Assembly: GCA_963528625.1 (NCBI GenBank)
Contig: CAURVQ010000003.1
Coordinates: 1-64,000 of the forward strand
Source: CALHVR01 sp963528625
GTDB lineage: Bacteria > Fusobacteriota > Fusobacteriia > Fusobacteriales > Leptotrichiaceae
Length of the DNA: 64,000 nucleotides
Direction: 5' to 3'
Within the stretch, counting starts at the first letter, position 1; each line of letters starts with the position of its first letter. A program made the translations under genes and the position numbers. The notes beneath the pieces are model-generated. The model was not told the DNA's origin. It saw nothing but the letters and a program-made list of their open reading frames with translations, and searched no databases. This document shows positions 9,271 through 18,725 of this stretch, piece by piece.

Positions 9271-9930
9271 TTAACTAATCTCACTTATTTTTTTTACTTT
9301 TTCTATTTCAGAAATCAATAATAAACTTGTCCCTTTTTCTATAACTGAATCAGGTTTAGGGTTTATTGTTGAATTATTTTCCCCTTTTTTTATTCCAATG
9401 ACATTTACTTCATATTTATTACGTAAATCTAATTCTCTTAATGTTTTCCCTATAAAGCTTTCCGGACTTTTTATCTCAAAAATTCCATATTCATTTGAAA
9501 ATTTAAAATAATCTATAATATCAGGAGCTATTGCTCTTAGTGCAATCGATTCTCCCATTCTTTTTTCTGGATATACAACTTCAGTAGCTCCAACTTTTTC
9601 TAATACTTTTCCTTGAATAACTGTTTTAGCTTTACAAATTATATTTTTAACACCACTTTCTTTCAACGCCAATGTTATTAAAATACTTGACTGCAAATTT
9701 GTCCCTATACAAACAAAAGCTGTATCAAAATTATCTTTTATTATTTTTTTTAATTCTTTTTCATTTTCTGCATCCAATATAATTCCATCTGACACAATAT
9801 GACTATCTACGACTTCCTGTACTAATTCTTCCTTTTCATCTATTGCTAAAACTGTTTCACCATTTCTATATAGTGTTCTTGCTACACTTCTTCCAAATTT
9901 CCCAAGCCCTATAACTACATAATTTGCCAT
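9271..9930 (-). CDS. ktrA: KtrA/TrkA-type potassium channel regulatory subunit
   Basis: 219 aa with RCK_N and RCK_C domains. Residues 1-130 are a Rossmann fold (VVIGLGKFGRSVA, acidic end AIDEKEE) binding NAD(H) or ADP/ATP. The C-terminal RCK_C half (FEIKSPESFIGKTLREL ... LLLISE) in KtrA binds c-di-AMP. Cytoplasmic ring that gates the KtrB/TrkH pore. AGGAG precedes the ATG, and the gene lies 8 nt after ktrB. Confidence 0.93.
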   Translation of the reverse strand: MANYVVIGLGKFGRSVARTLYRNGETVLAIDEKEELVQEVVDSHIVSDGIILDAENEKELKKIIKDNFDTAFVCIGTNLQSSILITLALKESGVKNIICKAKTVIQGKVLEKVGATEVVYPEKRMGESIALRAIAPDIIDYFKFSNEYGIFEIKSPESFIGKTLRELDLRNKYEVNVIGIKKGENNSTINPKPDSVIEKGTSLLLISEIEKVKKISEIS

Positions 9931-9938
9931 TTTTTCTC

Positions 9939-11282
9939 CTAACCAATTAATATATTTTCCTCTGGATATTTATATTTTTTTGTTTTAATTAAATTTTCAG
10001 ATAAAAATAATGCTATAGTTAATGATCCAACTCTACCTATAAACATTGTTAATACTAATAATATTTTTGAACTATCATGTAATAAAGGAGTTAAATCCCT
10101 TGATAATCCAACTGTTCCGTACGCTGAAACAACTTCAAATAATAAATCAAAGAAATTTTGTTTATTTTCAATTATTACTAATAAAAATAAAATCAAACTT
10201 ATATAAAGAATAGACATTACTACTATTGCTATCGCTTTATAAAATAATTCCCAACTTATTCTTTTAGCTCCTATTTCTACGTCTTCCAATCCTCCTAAAA
10301 TACTTTTTAACCCTAAAAATAAAACACCAATTGTTGTTGTTTTTATTCCTCCTCCTGTTGATCCCGGAGATGCACCTATAAACATTAGAAAAACATATAA
10401 TAAAGCCGTACTCTCGCGTAACCCTGAAATTGAAATCGTATTAAATCCTGCTGTTCTTGTTGTCATACTTTGAAAAAAAGAAGCTCCTACTTTTTCAATA
10501 AAATTCAAATTTAACAATGTATCTTTATTAGTATACTCAAAAATAAAAGTCATAATAGTTCCTACAATTAATAAAACTAAACTATATTTTATTGATATTT
10601 TAGTCGTTAATAAAATTCGTTTATCTTTTTTTGTTACATAGTAATTATAGATATTCATAATTACAGCAAATCCTAATCCTCCTAATATTACTAACATAGA
10701 TATTGTAATATTAACAATCCAACTTCCTTTAAATGATACTAAATTATCTGAAAATAATGAAAATCCTGCATTTGAAAAAGCTGAAATAGAATGAAAAATA
10801 CTATAATATAATGCTTTTGTAAATCTAAATTTTTGTATAAATTCAAAAAAAAGTAATACCGCTCCCAAAAGTTCTGTTATAAATACAATGAAAATTACTT
10901 TTTTTAAAAAAACTTGAATATTAAAAATCGATTCTATATTTCCTTCTTCCTGTATTATTTTTTTTGTTTTATAACCTATTTTTTTAGAAAAAATAAGTAT
11001 AAAAAATGACGATATCGTAATGACACCTAAAGCTCCTATTTGTATAAGAATTAATAATATTGTTTTTCCTACTATATTATAATCCGTAGCTAAATCTTTT
11101 ACTGACAATCCTGTAACACAGAGTGCTGAAGTTGCCATAAATATTCCATCTATCCATTTTATTTTTTCTCCATTACTTGTTGATATTGGCATTGACAATA
11201 AAGTCCCACCTATTAAAATCATTAATAAAAATGAAATTAATATCAAAAAGTATGGCGAGAAAAAAAATCTTTTTTTTATCAT
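9939..11282 (-). CDS. ktrB: KtrB/TrkH-type potassium uptake channel
   Basis: 447 aa integral membrane protein with the four pore-loop repeats of this superfamily, each with a filter glycine: SALCVTGLSV, SAFSNAGFSL, TRTAGFNTIS and SAYGTVGLSR. The short N-terminus and length suit KtrB rather than the longer TrkH. Co-transcribed with ktrA downstream and, 30 bp upstream, with a MarR regulator. Confidence 0.94.
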   Translation of the reverse strand: MIKKRFFFSPYFLILISFLLMILIGGTLLSMPISTSNGEKIKWIDGIFMATSALCVTGLSVKDLATDYNIVGKTILLILIQIGALGVITISSFFILIFSKKIGYKTKKIIQEEGNIESIFNIQVFLKKVIFIVFITELLGAVLLFFEFIQKFRFTKALYYSIFHSISAFSNAGFSLFSDNLVSFKGSWIVNITISMLVILGGLGFAVIMNIYNYYVTKKDKRILLTTKISIKYSLVLLIVGTIMTFIFEYTNKDTLLNLNFIEKVGASFFQSMTTRTAGFNTISISGLRESTALLYVFLMFIGASPGSTGGGIKTTTIGVLFLGLKSILGGLEDVEIGAKRISWELFYKAIAIVVMSILYISLILFLLVIIENKQNFFDLLFEVVSAYGTVGLSRDLTPLLHDSSKILLVLTMFIGRVGSLTIALFLSENLIKTKKYKYPEENILIG

Positions 11283-11311
11283 TTTACCCCTTACAATTCT
11301 ATTTCTTTTCT

Positions 11312-11758
11312 TTATTGATTTTCTTCAATTAATTCAGTAAATTCTATTATTTTACCTGCTATTTGATGTAAATAATCTTTATCATCTATTAAATTTTCAA
11401 CTTCTTTAAATAAAACATCCCAACATTCATAAACTTTTGGTATTATATTTTTACCTGTTCTAGTTAATTTTGTAAATGATTGTTTACCACTTTTTACTCT
11501 TTCAACATATTTTTTTATAATCAATTTATCTACAAATCTTGTTACTGTTGAAGGTGCTATAGTCAACGCTTCTGAAATTTCATTTACTGACATTCCTTTA
11601 GGTTTATCTTGTAAAATTAACATTAAAAATGCATGTGTCGGACAAATATCTAACTCTGAAAAAGATTCTTCTGCTACTTTATTTACTATCCTAAACAATC
11701 TTGAAATTGTAAAATATAAACATGATTTTACTTCTCGTTTTTCTCTACCACATTCCAT
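11312..11758 (-). CDS. MarR-family transcriptional regulator of the ktr operon
   Basis: 148 aa from ATG 11758 with GGAGGT 7 nt upstream; a GTG ten codons earlier is rejected because it lies before the ribosome site. The winged helix shows SVNEISEALTIAPSTVTRFVDKLI and a wing ending KLTRTGK. Cysteines at positions 3, 15 and in ICPTHAF could sense redox or metal. As first gene of the operon, with a palindrome between promoter and start, it probably represses itself and ktrBA. Confidence 0.88.
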   Translation of the reverse strand: MECGREKREVKSCLYFTISRLFRIVNKVAEESFSELDICPTHAFLMLILQDKPKGMSVNEISEALTIAPSTVTRFVDKLIIKKYVERVKSGKQSFTKLTRTGKNIIPKVYECWDVLFKEVENLIDDKDYLHQIAGKIIEFTELIEENQ

Positions 11759-11786
11759 ATTTTTACCTCCATATGTAAATTTTTTC

Positions 11787-11832
11787 ACTTGTATATATAA
11801 GTAATATTACCACTATTTCTTACATTTGTCAA
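11787..11832 (-). promoter_or_regulatory. Promoter and likely MarR operator
   Basis: On the - strand: TTGACA (11832-11827), a 17-bp spacer, TAATAT (11809-11804). GTAATATTAC (11801-11810) is a perfect palindrome across the -10. The near-palindrome ACTTGTATATATAAGT (14 of 16 symmetric) at 11787-11802 lies just downstream, well placed to block initiation. Confidence 0.65.
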
Positions 11833-11855
11833 ATTTTCATATAAAAATATATACT

Positions 11856-12914
11856 TTATTTATTATTATTTTTTTCAAAATAATGAATTACCGTTAATTT
11901 TATTATAATGTAAAATGGAATTGCTAAAAACGCTCCTGCGATTCCAAATAAAGCTCCACCAATTAACACGGCAAGTAGTGTAGTTATAGGATGAATATCT
12001 ACTGATTTACTTGTAAGCCAAGGTTTCACTATATTTGCTTCAATCGTTTGTACAATAGTTATTAAAACTACTATCATTACTACTAATTTCCAAGATTTTG
12101 TGAATGCAAATAAAATTACTGGAATCAATCCAATAAAAGGCCCTATAAACGGAATAATATTTCCAAGTCCAATAATCAATGAAAATAATGAACTATACTC
12201 CATTTTTAAAAAGAAAAATATAATATATGAGGCAATTCCTACAATTATACTATCTAACATTGTTACTTTTATATATTTCCCTATTGCATCATCTATTTTT
12301 TTTATTAACGGTATCCATTCTTCTTTATCAAGTTTTATCAAAATATTTTTTACGCCATTATCCATAGCTTCATAGCTAAATATTAACATTATTGTAAAAA
12401 TTGGTGTCATAAATAACAAACTAAACATACTTGAAAACCACGAAAAACTTGAATTTAATATTTTAAAACCTTCTCCTAAAATAACATCTTTTGATTCAAA
12501 CAATAGCTTTTTTATATCAATATTACTTAATACTAAAATATTATTTACATTATTTTGAACTGTTTCCTGATTTTTTATAAAAAATTCTATTAAACTTGAA
12601 ATTTGATTACCAATTAAAGGTATAAAAGCTAAAATTATATAAATTAACAATGCAAAAAATATACTCAAAACTATTAAAATCGCAAAATTTCGTTTAAAAT
12701 CAAATTTTTCTACAAGCAAATCTATAAATGGCATTAATGAATAAACTATTACAAATGAAAGTGCAAACGGAACTGTCGTACTCATTATAATTTGAACAGA
12801 ACTTTTAAAATGATCATACACTTTAAAAAATAAAAATAATGACAATAAAATTAAAACTACTACTGTTAATATATTTTTATATTTCAAAAATCTTTCTTCT
12901 GTATAAAATTTCAT
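11856..12914 (-). CDS. AI-2E family (PerM/TerC-like) membrane exporter
   Basis: 352 aa with about eight membrane segments and the family's C-terminal signatures: GNIIPFIGPFIGLIPVILFAF, IEANIVKPWLTSKSVDIHP and LIGGALFGIAGAFLAIPFY. Family members export autoinducer-2 or, in some species, act as Na+/H+ antiporters; the substrate here is not determined. AAAGGAG precedes the ATG. Single gene between the MarR promoter and der. Confidence 0.9.
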   Translation of the reverse strand: MKFYTEERFLKYKNILTVVVLILLSLFLFFKVYDHFKSSVQIIMSTTVPFALSFVIVYSLMPFIDLLVEKFDFKRNFAILIVLSIFFALLIYIILAFIPLIGNQISSLIEFFIKNQETVQNNVNNILVLSNIDIKKLLFESKDVILGEGFKILNSSFSWFSSMFSLLFMTPIFTIMLIFSYEAMDNGVKNILIKLDKEEWIPLIKKIDDAIGKYIKVTMLDSIIVGIASYIIFFFLKMEYSSLFSLIIGLGNIIPFIGPFIGLIPVILFAFTKSWKLVVMIVVLITIVQTIEANIVKPWLTSKSVDIHPITTLLAVLIGGALFGIAGAFLAIPFYIIIKLTVIHYFEKNNNK

Positions 12915-12995
12915 TTTTCTCCTTTCCTATTTTTAAATTAAGTGCTTAGGAATTTTACTTCTCTAAACACTTTTTACTTTTATTTATTTTTTTAA

Positions 12996-14315
12996 TTAAT
13001 ATCCTTCATTTTTTTTATTAAAGATTATATCAATTGGACAACCTTCATATCCAAAATACTCTCTCAATTTATTTTCAATATATCTTTGGTAAGAAAAATG
13101 AATTAAATCCGGATTATTTGAGAAAAATACAAATCTTGGAGGTGCTTGACCGATTTGTGTTCCGTAATTGATTTTTACTGCTCTTCCTTTTCTTGTCGGT
13201 ACCGGATTTTGAGCTATCATTTCTCCTAAAATTTGATTTAATAATCCTGTACTTATTTTTTTATGATATTCTTCGTTTATAAATTTAGCTTGTTCCAAAA
13301 TATTTACTGTTCTTTTACCAGTTAAAGCTGAAATTGTTACAACTGGAGCATAGTCTAAAAACGGTAAATCTGCTTTAATTAAATCTGTAAATTCTTTTAC
13401 AGAATTATTATTTTTTTCAATCAAATCCCATTTATTAATCGCAATAATTATAGGTTTTCTCTCATCATAAATCATACCTGCCACTCTTTTATCTTGATCT
13501 GTTAAAAGTTCTGTCGCATCAAGCATTAACACACAAACATCTGCTCTTTTTATTGACTTCATTGCTCTTAAAACTGAATAATATTCAATCGAATCTTCAA
13601 TTTTTGATTTTCTTCTAATCCCAGCTGTATCAATTAATGTGTAAGTATCTCCATTATACTTTAAGCTTGAATCGATAGCATCTCTTGTCGTTCCTGCTAT
13701 ATCACTTACAATTGATCTTTCTTCATTTAATAATTTATTAACTAACGATGATTTCCCTGCATTTGGTCTTCCTAAGATTGCAATAGAAAGTCCTTTTTCT
13801 TCATCTTTTTCATTTTTATCATCAAATTTATTTATTACAGCATCAAGTAAATCCCCTAAATTTGATTTATGTTCACCTGAAATTCCAATTACATCCTCAA
13901 ATCCTAATCCATAAAATTCAAAAATATTTTCTTGATCTTTCATATAATTATCTATTTTATTAACTGCAAGTACAACTTTTTTGTCTTTTTTTCTTAAAAC
14001 TGTCGCAACATCCTCGTCAAGTCCTGTTATTCCAGCTTTTCCATCCACTAAAAATATTACAACATCTGCTTCATCTATTGCAACTTGTGCTTGCTGTTTA
14101 ATTTTAGTCATCATAAAATCATTTGATCTCGGCTCAAGTCCTCCAGTGTCTACTAATAAAAACTCTTTCCCTGCCCATTCCATTTCTCTATAAAGTCTAT
14201 CTCTTGTTACCCCTGGCTCATCTTTTACTATTGATAACCTATCTCCAACTAATTTATTAAATAAAGTTGATTTTCCCACATTCGGTCTCCCGACGATTGC
14301 TACTACTTGTTTCAT
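12996..14315 (-). CDS. der: Ribosome assembly GTPase Der (EngA)
   Basis: 439 aa with the diagnostic tandem G domains. Domain 1: GRPNVGKST, DEPGVTRD, DTGG, NKID. Domain 2 (from about residue 177): GRPNAGKSS, DIAGTTRD, DTAG, NKWD. A C-terminal KH-like domain follows (VPTRKGRAVKINYGTQ ... YQRYIENKLRE). Essential for 50S subunit maturation. AGGAGGA precedes the ATG. Confidence 0.98.
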   Translation of the reverse strand: MKQVVAIVGRPNVGKSTLFNKLVGDRLSIVKDEPGVTRDRLYREMEWAGKEFLLVDTGGLEPRSNDFMMTKIKQQAQVAIDEADVVIFLVDGKAGITGLDEDVATVLRKKDKKVVLAVNKIDNYMKDQENIFEFYGLGFEDVIGISGEHKSNLGDLLDAVINKFDDKNEKDEEKGLSIAILGRPNAGKSSLVNKLLNEERSIVSDIAGTTRDAIDSSLKYNGDTYTLIDTAGIRRKSKIEDSIEYYSVLRAMKSIKRADVCVLMLDATELLTDQDKRVAGMIYDERKPIIIAINKWDLIEKNNNSVKEFTDLIKADLPFLDYAPVVTISALTGKRTVNILEQAKFINEEYHKKISTGLLNQILGEMIAQNPVPTRKGRAVKINYGTQIGQAPPRFVFFSNNPDLIHFSYQRYIENKLREYFGYEGCPIDIIFNKKNEGY

Positions 14316-14397
14316 CTTTCCTCCTAATTTTTAATATCAAAATTTCTAAAAACTTTCTTGTTTTTTTATATTTTTATTTTCATCCATCCTAAATACA

Positions 14398-14988
14398 TCA
14401 CATTTTTATTACAATCAGCTTATTCATCTCATTAAGTCTTTCTTCCAGCTCATTTGTTGCTCTTAATCTCATCGTAACTCTATCTGAATAATTTTTATCT
14501 AATATTTCAATATGATATTTTTCTTCGTTTGTATTTAAAAAACTCTCAACTTCCGATGTATATTCATAATCATAATCTACAATATATAATGCTTTTTCAA
14601 GATAATCAATTATCTTAGCTTCATTCACTGCAAGTTTTGCTGTTTTTGCATAATTTCGTATAAGTCCCCCAGCTCCTAACTTTATACCTCCAAAATATCT
14701 AGTTGCAACTAAAGCAACATTATAAACATCTAAAATATTTAAAATTTCAGCCATTGGTTTACCTGCTGTATTGCTTGGCTCTCCATCATCATTATATTTA
14801 AAGTATTCTTGTCCATTTTCTATAACACGATAAAGTGGAACATTATGTGTTGCAGTAGGATGCATTTCCTTTATTTCTTTTATAAACTTTTCAGCTTCAG
14901 ACACTGTTGTAACAGGCTTTATATACCCAATAAATTTTGATTTTTTTTCTTCATATTCAATAATCGTTTCTTTTTCTACTGTTTTCAT
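14398..14988 (-). CDS. IMPACT/YigZ family protein
   Basis: 196 aa. The N-terminal UPF0029 domain has the family motifs ATHNVPLYRV, DDGEPSNTAGKPM and ATRYFGGIKLGAGGLIRNY. The C-terminal DUF1949-like domain is shorter. Relatives are linked to translation or stress control, but no enzymatic activity is firmly known. AAAGGT precedes the ATG. Confidence 0.93.
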   Translation of the reverse strand: MKTVEKETIIEYEEKKSKFIGYIKPVTTVSEAEKFIKEIKEMHPTATHNVPLYRVIENGQEYFKYNDDGEPSNTAGKPMAEILNILDVYNVALVATRYFGGIKLGAGGLIRNYAKTAKLAVNEAKIIDYLEKALYIVDYDYEYTSEVESFLNTNEEKYHIEILDKNYSDRVTMRLRATNELEERLNEMNKLIVIKM

Positions 14989-15021
14989 TATTTTACCTTT
15001 TATTATTTATTAATTTTTTTA

Positions 15022-15813
15022 TTATAAAAGTTCTATTGGTAAATTGATTCCAACTATATTTAAAAAATAAATTAAAATTTTAATGAATACTTTTGAGAAT
15101 ATTCCTGTATAAACTATCGCAAATACTATAATTAATCCATATTTTTCTATTTTGTCATAAAACTTTTTAATATTATCATTTCCTAAAGCATGTATCATTC
15201 TTCCACAATCTAATGGAGTTACTGGTATCATATTAAATAAAGCTAAAATTAAATTTACCATATAACTATAAAGTAAAAAGTTTACGACTATTCCCATAAC
15301 TCTTCCATCATTAAATAATAAATATTCTAACATTTTAGGGCTTAAAATAGATTTCAATAAAACACCACTTATTAATGCAAAGAATAAATTTACAATAATC
15401 CCTGCGGCAGCAACTAAAAATCTTCCTAATCTATTTGGTTTCAATTTATAAAAATTTACAGGTACCGGTTTTGCCCATCCTATAAAAAATTTTGATCCAC
15501 TTAAAAATAATAATAACGGAAAAATTAATCCAGCTATATCTAAATGTTTTAGTGGATTTAAACTTAATCTTCCTTCTCTTTTAGCAGTATCATCTCCAAA
15601 TTTATAAGCTACATAACCATGAGCTACTTCATGACAAGTTATTGAAATTATAAAAACTACTAAAAAAATTAAGAAATCCCACGAAAACTTAAAATTTGAA
15701 AATGTATTTATTAATAATGATACTAAAATAATAACAATCAATATTAATTTTAATTGTGTATTTTTAGGATTCATATATCTAAATTGATTATAATATTTTT
15801 CTAAAAATCTCAT
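15022..15813 (-). CDS. Site-2 protease-like membrane metalloprotease (M50)
   Basis: 263 aa with about six membrane helices. The zinc-binding HEVAH lies within TCHEVAHGYVAYKFGDD in the second helix region, and the second motif in the form NMIPVTPLDCGRM. No PDZ domain, as in the short prokaryotic S2P group (YwhC-like). Cleaves membrane-embedded substrates, which are unknown here. AAAGGAG precedes the ATG. Confidence 0.9.
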   Translation of the reverse strand: MRFLEKYYNQFRYMNPKNTQLKLILIVIILVSLLINTFSNFKFSWDFLIFLVVFIISITCHEVAHGYVAYKFGDDTAKREGRLSLNPLKHLDIAGLIFPLLLFLSGSKFFIGWAKPVPVNFYKLKPNRLGRFLVAAAGIIVNLFFALISGVLLKSILSPKMLEYLLFNDGRVMGIVVNFLLYSYMVNLILALFNMIPVTPLDCGRMIHALGNDNIKKFYDKIEKYGLIIVFAIVYTGIFSKVFIKILIYFLNIVGINLPIELL

Positions 15814-15840
15814 ACTTCTCCTTTCCGTTATATCTTAATA

Positions 15841-17088
15841 TTATATCATATTTTTTATTTTTTTGCTCAATAATTTTAAGCTTACATATAATAAAATATA
15901 ATAAATTATAACGAAATATATACTTACTTTTGAAACTTCAATTTGTAATAATGGAATTTTTGACCCTAAAAATATAAATCCTTCAAATGCGTCATACATT
16001 ATTTTTACTATATATGAAAAAATTAGATTAAAAAATTTTATTCCTAAAATATTAATAAGTGTTACTCCAAACAATGTATTTACTAATACTGTTCCAAGCG
16101 GAACTCCAATTATATTAAGTAAAAATGAAAATAATGGTAATTTTTCAAAATAATATAAAAATAAAGGAATGCTTGTTACCTGTATTATTAAACTTAATAC
16201 AGTTAATTGCATACTTTCCTTTATAATTCCATCTTTCATTTTATCAAAATATCTTTTTTTCAATATTTGATTTATTACAGGATATACATAAACTATTGCA
16301 ATTACAGCCATATAAGATAATTGCATTGATATATCAAATATTGAATATGGATTTAAAATTAAAATTATTATAATTGAAATATTTAAAGATTTTTTTACAT
16401 CTTCTTCTTCAAATATTAATCTCGCTAAAATCATCATAACACCCATTATATATGCTCTTAAAATTCCGGGTGACATACCAACCATTGCACAGTAAATACT
16501 TAAAACAATCATAGCTAATAAATATTTAACCTTATAATGTAAATTTAAAATATCTAATAATTTCACAATACCCATTATTACTAAACTTATATGTGTCCCG
16601 GAAATTACAATTAAATGTGCAAGACCTGTATACTTAAATTTATCGTTCATTGCTTTAGACACTTCTGCTTTTTCTCCTAAAATTGCTGCTCGAGAAAATG
16701 CATATAAATTTTGTTCTGTTATAAATAATTCATCAAATATTTTTAACACATATTGTCTAAATTTATTTAAAATTCCACTTTTATATCCTAATATTTCCCC
16801 TTCCATTGTATGAAAGCCATTTTTTGATACAATTTTTTTTATTCTAAATTTTATTGTATAATAACCGTAATCTAAATTTTTACTATTTTTTATATTATAT
16901 GTTTCTTTCAAATATTTATTTTCTATTTTTTCAACTTTTCCTTTTTTCCCATCAAATTTCACAAATAATGTGCGATCACCTTCTAAATTCCCTTTATATG
17001 TAATAAAATTCATATAAAAATAAAATAATGTTATTCCAAACAAAAATAACCCCAATACTTTAATTATTTCCCCTTTTTTTACAGGCAT
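15841..17088 (-). CDS. comEC: ComEC/Rec2-family DNA-uptake channel protein, short form
   Basis: 415 aa from ATG 17088. The start shares one base with the pseudopilin stop (TAATG) and has GGGAGGT 9 nt upstream; the earlier ATG at 17106 precedes that site and is rejected. The N-terminal soluble OB-like region (40-130) precedes the Competence membrane domain (GLAHLIVISGTHISLV, MVGMSPGILRAYIMGV, FDISMQLSYMAVIAIVYVYP). The C-terminal beta-lactamase-like domain of full ComEC (about 700-800 aa) is absent. The channel would conduct single-stranded DNA inward. Coupling to a pseudopilin supports a competence role. Confidence 0.88.
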   Translation of the reverse strand: MPVKKGEIIKVLGLFLFGITLFYFYMNFITYKGNLEGDRTLFVKFDGKKGKVEKIENKYLKETYNIKNSKNLDYGYYTIKFRIKKIVSKNGFHTMEGEILGYKSGILNKFRQYVLKIFDELFITEQNLYAFSRAAILGEKAEVSKAMNDKFKYTGLAHLIVISGTHISLVIMGIVKLLDILNLHYKVKYLLAMIVLSIYCAMVGMSPGILRAYIMGVMMILARLIFEEEDVKKSLNISIIIILILNPYSIFDISMQLSYMAVIAIVYVYPVINQILKKRYFDKMKDGIIKESMQLTVLSLIIQVTSIPLFLYYFEKLPLFSFLLNIIGVPLGTVLVNTLFGVTLINILGIKFFNLIFSYIVKIMYDAFEGFIFLGSKIPLLQIEVSKVSIYFVIIYYILLYVSLKLLSKKIKNMI

Positions 17089-17621
17089 TACAATTCTACC
17101 TCCCATAAATGTGTTTTTAAATATTCATCATTTATATTTATCGGCTTTTTTGCTTTATAAATACTTATTATTGGATACTTTATCGCCGTTATTGTATTTG
17201 TAGATATTCTGTAATAAATTTTATCTCCCTTTTTATTTAAAAGAAAAATTGAAAATCCTTTTTCAAAATTTCCATCCAAAGTCGTTTTTCGTATAAAATC
17301 CTTATTTTTTTCACTATTATTCGTCATATACGACAAATTGGGACTTATTTCCATTTTATCAATTACTTCTCTTTTCCCATCATTTTCATCTATAAAATAA
17401 ACTTTATTTTCAGATATTTTAAAATCTAATATATATTCTTTTTTATTTTCTTGTGAATATTTTTGTATCTTTCGTACAAATTGACTAATATTTCTTTTTT
17501 GTATTGCAAAATCTTGCTGTTGTTTTTTATTTTTTATACTTCCTGTAACTATTGAAAATAAAATTACAAGAATTGAAACATAAACTAAAACCTCAACTAA
17601 TGTGAAACCTCTCTTTTTCAT
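17088..17621 (-). CDS. Type IV pilin-like/pseudopilin protein with N-methylation motif
   Basis: 177 aa from ATG 17621 with AGGGGAG about 8 nt upstream; 20 earlier in-frame codons lack the prepilin architecture. The start MKKRGFTLVEVLVYVSI is a class III prepilin signal: cleavage between G and F by PilD, Glu5 of the mature protein present, then a membrane helix. The remaining 140 residues are a variable globular part resembling GspH/ComG minor pseudopilins. Translationally coupled to comEC, so probably part of a DNA-uptake pseudopilus driven by the GspE/PilB ATPase at 26530-27624. Confidence 0.85.
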   Translation of the reverse strand: MKKRGFTLVEVLVYVSILVILFSIVTGSIKNKKQQQDFAIQKRNISQFVRKIQKYSQENKKEYILDFKISENKVYFIDENDGKREVIDKMEISPNLSYMTNNSEKNKDFIRKTTLDGNFEKGFSIFLLNKKGDKIYYRISTNTITAIKYPIISIYKAKKPININDEYLKTHLWEVEL

Positions 17622-17710
17622 TTTTAACTCCCCTTTATTTTGATTTAATTTTATTTTAACATATATTTTATCTTTTTTCAATTTATATAATTCTAATTTT
17701 TCAGTAAATC

Positions 17711-18229
17711 TTATATCATCAAAATAATTTTATCAAATAAACCATAAACGCCAAATGTTACTAAAATTGAAGCCAATATCACTCCAAATAATATCGTTAT
17801 AAATGATTTTTTTATATCCATTTTCAATAACGACGCTATCAATGCTCCTGTCCAAGCTCCCGTTCCCGGAAACGGTATCGCTACAAATATTAAAAGTCCT
17901 AAAAACTCTCTATTTGCAACATTTTCACTTCTATTTAAGGCTCTTTTTTCTATTTTTTCTACTAATTTAGCTAATATATTTCTTTTTTTCATAAAATCAA
18001 AAATTCTTACAATAAAAAATAATATAAACCAAACTGGTAACATATTTCCTATTATTGATATCAACATTGTAACATGCCATGGCAATCCTATTGCATACCC
18101 AACCGGTATACTTCCTCTAAGCTCTATTATAGGAAACATTGATATAAAAAATATTCCTACTATTTTCCCAAAATGTACTCCAAAAATAGAAATTATTATA
18201 GTTACTATTTTATCTCCAATATGTTTCAT
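17711..18229 (-). CDS. Small multidrug export family membrane protein (COG2426)
   Basis: 172 aa with four or five membrane segments. Conserved family stretches are FPIIELRGSIPVGYAIGLP and a central FVAIPFPGTGAWTGALIA loop. The name is historical and transport is not proven for most members. No obvious partner gene. Confidence 0.85.
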   Translation of the reverse strand: MKHIGDKIVTIIISIFGVHFGKIVGIFFISMFPIIELRGSIPVGYAIGLPWHVTMLISIIGNMLPVWFILFFIVRIFDFMKKRNILAKLVEKIEKRALNRSENVANREFLGLLIFVAIPFPGTGAWTGALIASLLKMDIKKSFITILFGVILASILVTFGVYGLFDKIILMI

Positions 18230-18349
18230 TTATATAAATTTTCTCCTCTCATTTTTTTATATTATAACATATTTATAAATTAATATACATTATTTTGCAT
18301 TAACTATAAGTTTAAAATATTCTTGTCTTTTCAAAATTTGATTTGCACT

Positions 18350-18412
18350 AAAAAATGAAGTTATAAAACTTTAATAAATTAAATAATTATTATTTTCTAA
18401 CTTCATTTTATA
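18350..18412 (-). terminator. Long hairpin ending the HMA/P-type ATPase operon
   Basis: AAAATGAAGTTA (18352-18363) pairs perfectly over 12 bp with 18398-18409 across a 34-nt A/T loop. T runs flank both sides. It lies just past the last gene of the operon. Confidence 0.5.
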
Positions 18413-18440
18413 TCTTTTATTTTAACTACAAAATAAAATT

Positions 18441-18713
18441 TTATTTTTCGGCTATTAAAATTTCACTTTCTGTAGCTATATTTTTTTCAGCTATTAAATC
18501 CTCAATATGCTCTTTCATTTCAGTTAATCCCTCTAAATCAAGATTATCTAAATTCAAATTAGATGTTGGCTTTATATTTATTCCTTGACTTCTTAAAAAA
18601 TTGTCAACTTTAGATTGATTTTTTTTGTACAAGTAAAGCCCCACAGCTACAGTTCCAATTCCAACAGCAGCCCCTACTAAATGTTCTTTTGTAATTTTGT
18701 TTTTTAAAATCAT
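18441..18713 (-). CDS. Small single-pass membrane protein of the HMA/P-type ATPase cassette
   Basis: 90 aa. One hydrophobic segment (residues 11-30, HLVGAAVGIGTVAVGLYLY) is followed by KK and a polar tail that predicts as helix (LEGLTEMKEHIEDLIAEKN). I do not recognise the family. It follows the HMA-domain gene by 12 bp with AGGAGG upstream, and is the last gene before the operon hairpin. A structural or regulatory partner of the ATPase is plausible but inferred from position only. Confidence 0.65.
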   Translation of the reverse strand: MILKNKITKEHLVGAAVGIGTVAVGLYLYKKNQSKVDNFLRSQGINIKPTSNLNLDNLDLEGLTEMKEHIEDLIAEKNIATESEILIAEK

Positions 18714-18725
18714 AAAATCCTCCTA

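Noticed and set aside
9252..9284. Upstream start for the ArsR gene
   Set aside because: It would overlap ktrA by 14 nt and the ribosome site lies downstream of it.
12937..12975. Inverted repeat AAGTGCTTAG/CTAAACACTT between der and the AI-2E gene
   Set aside because: The - strand hairpin has no T run, so termination is uncertain; the + strand reading would have a mismatch and no gene before it.
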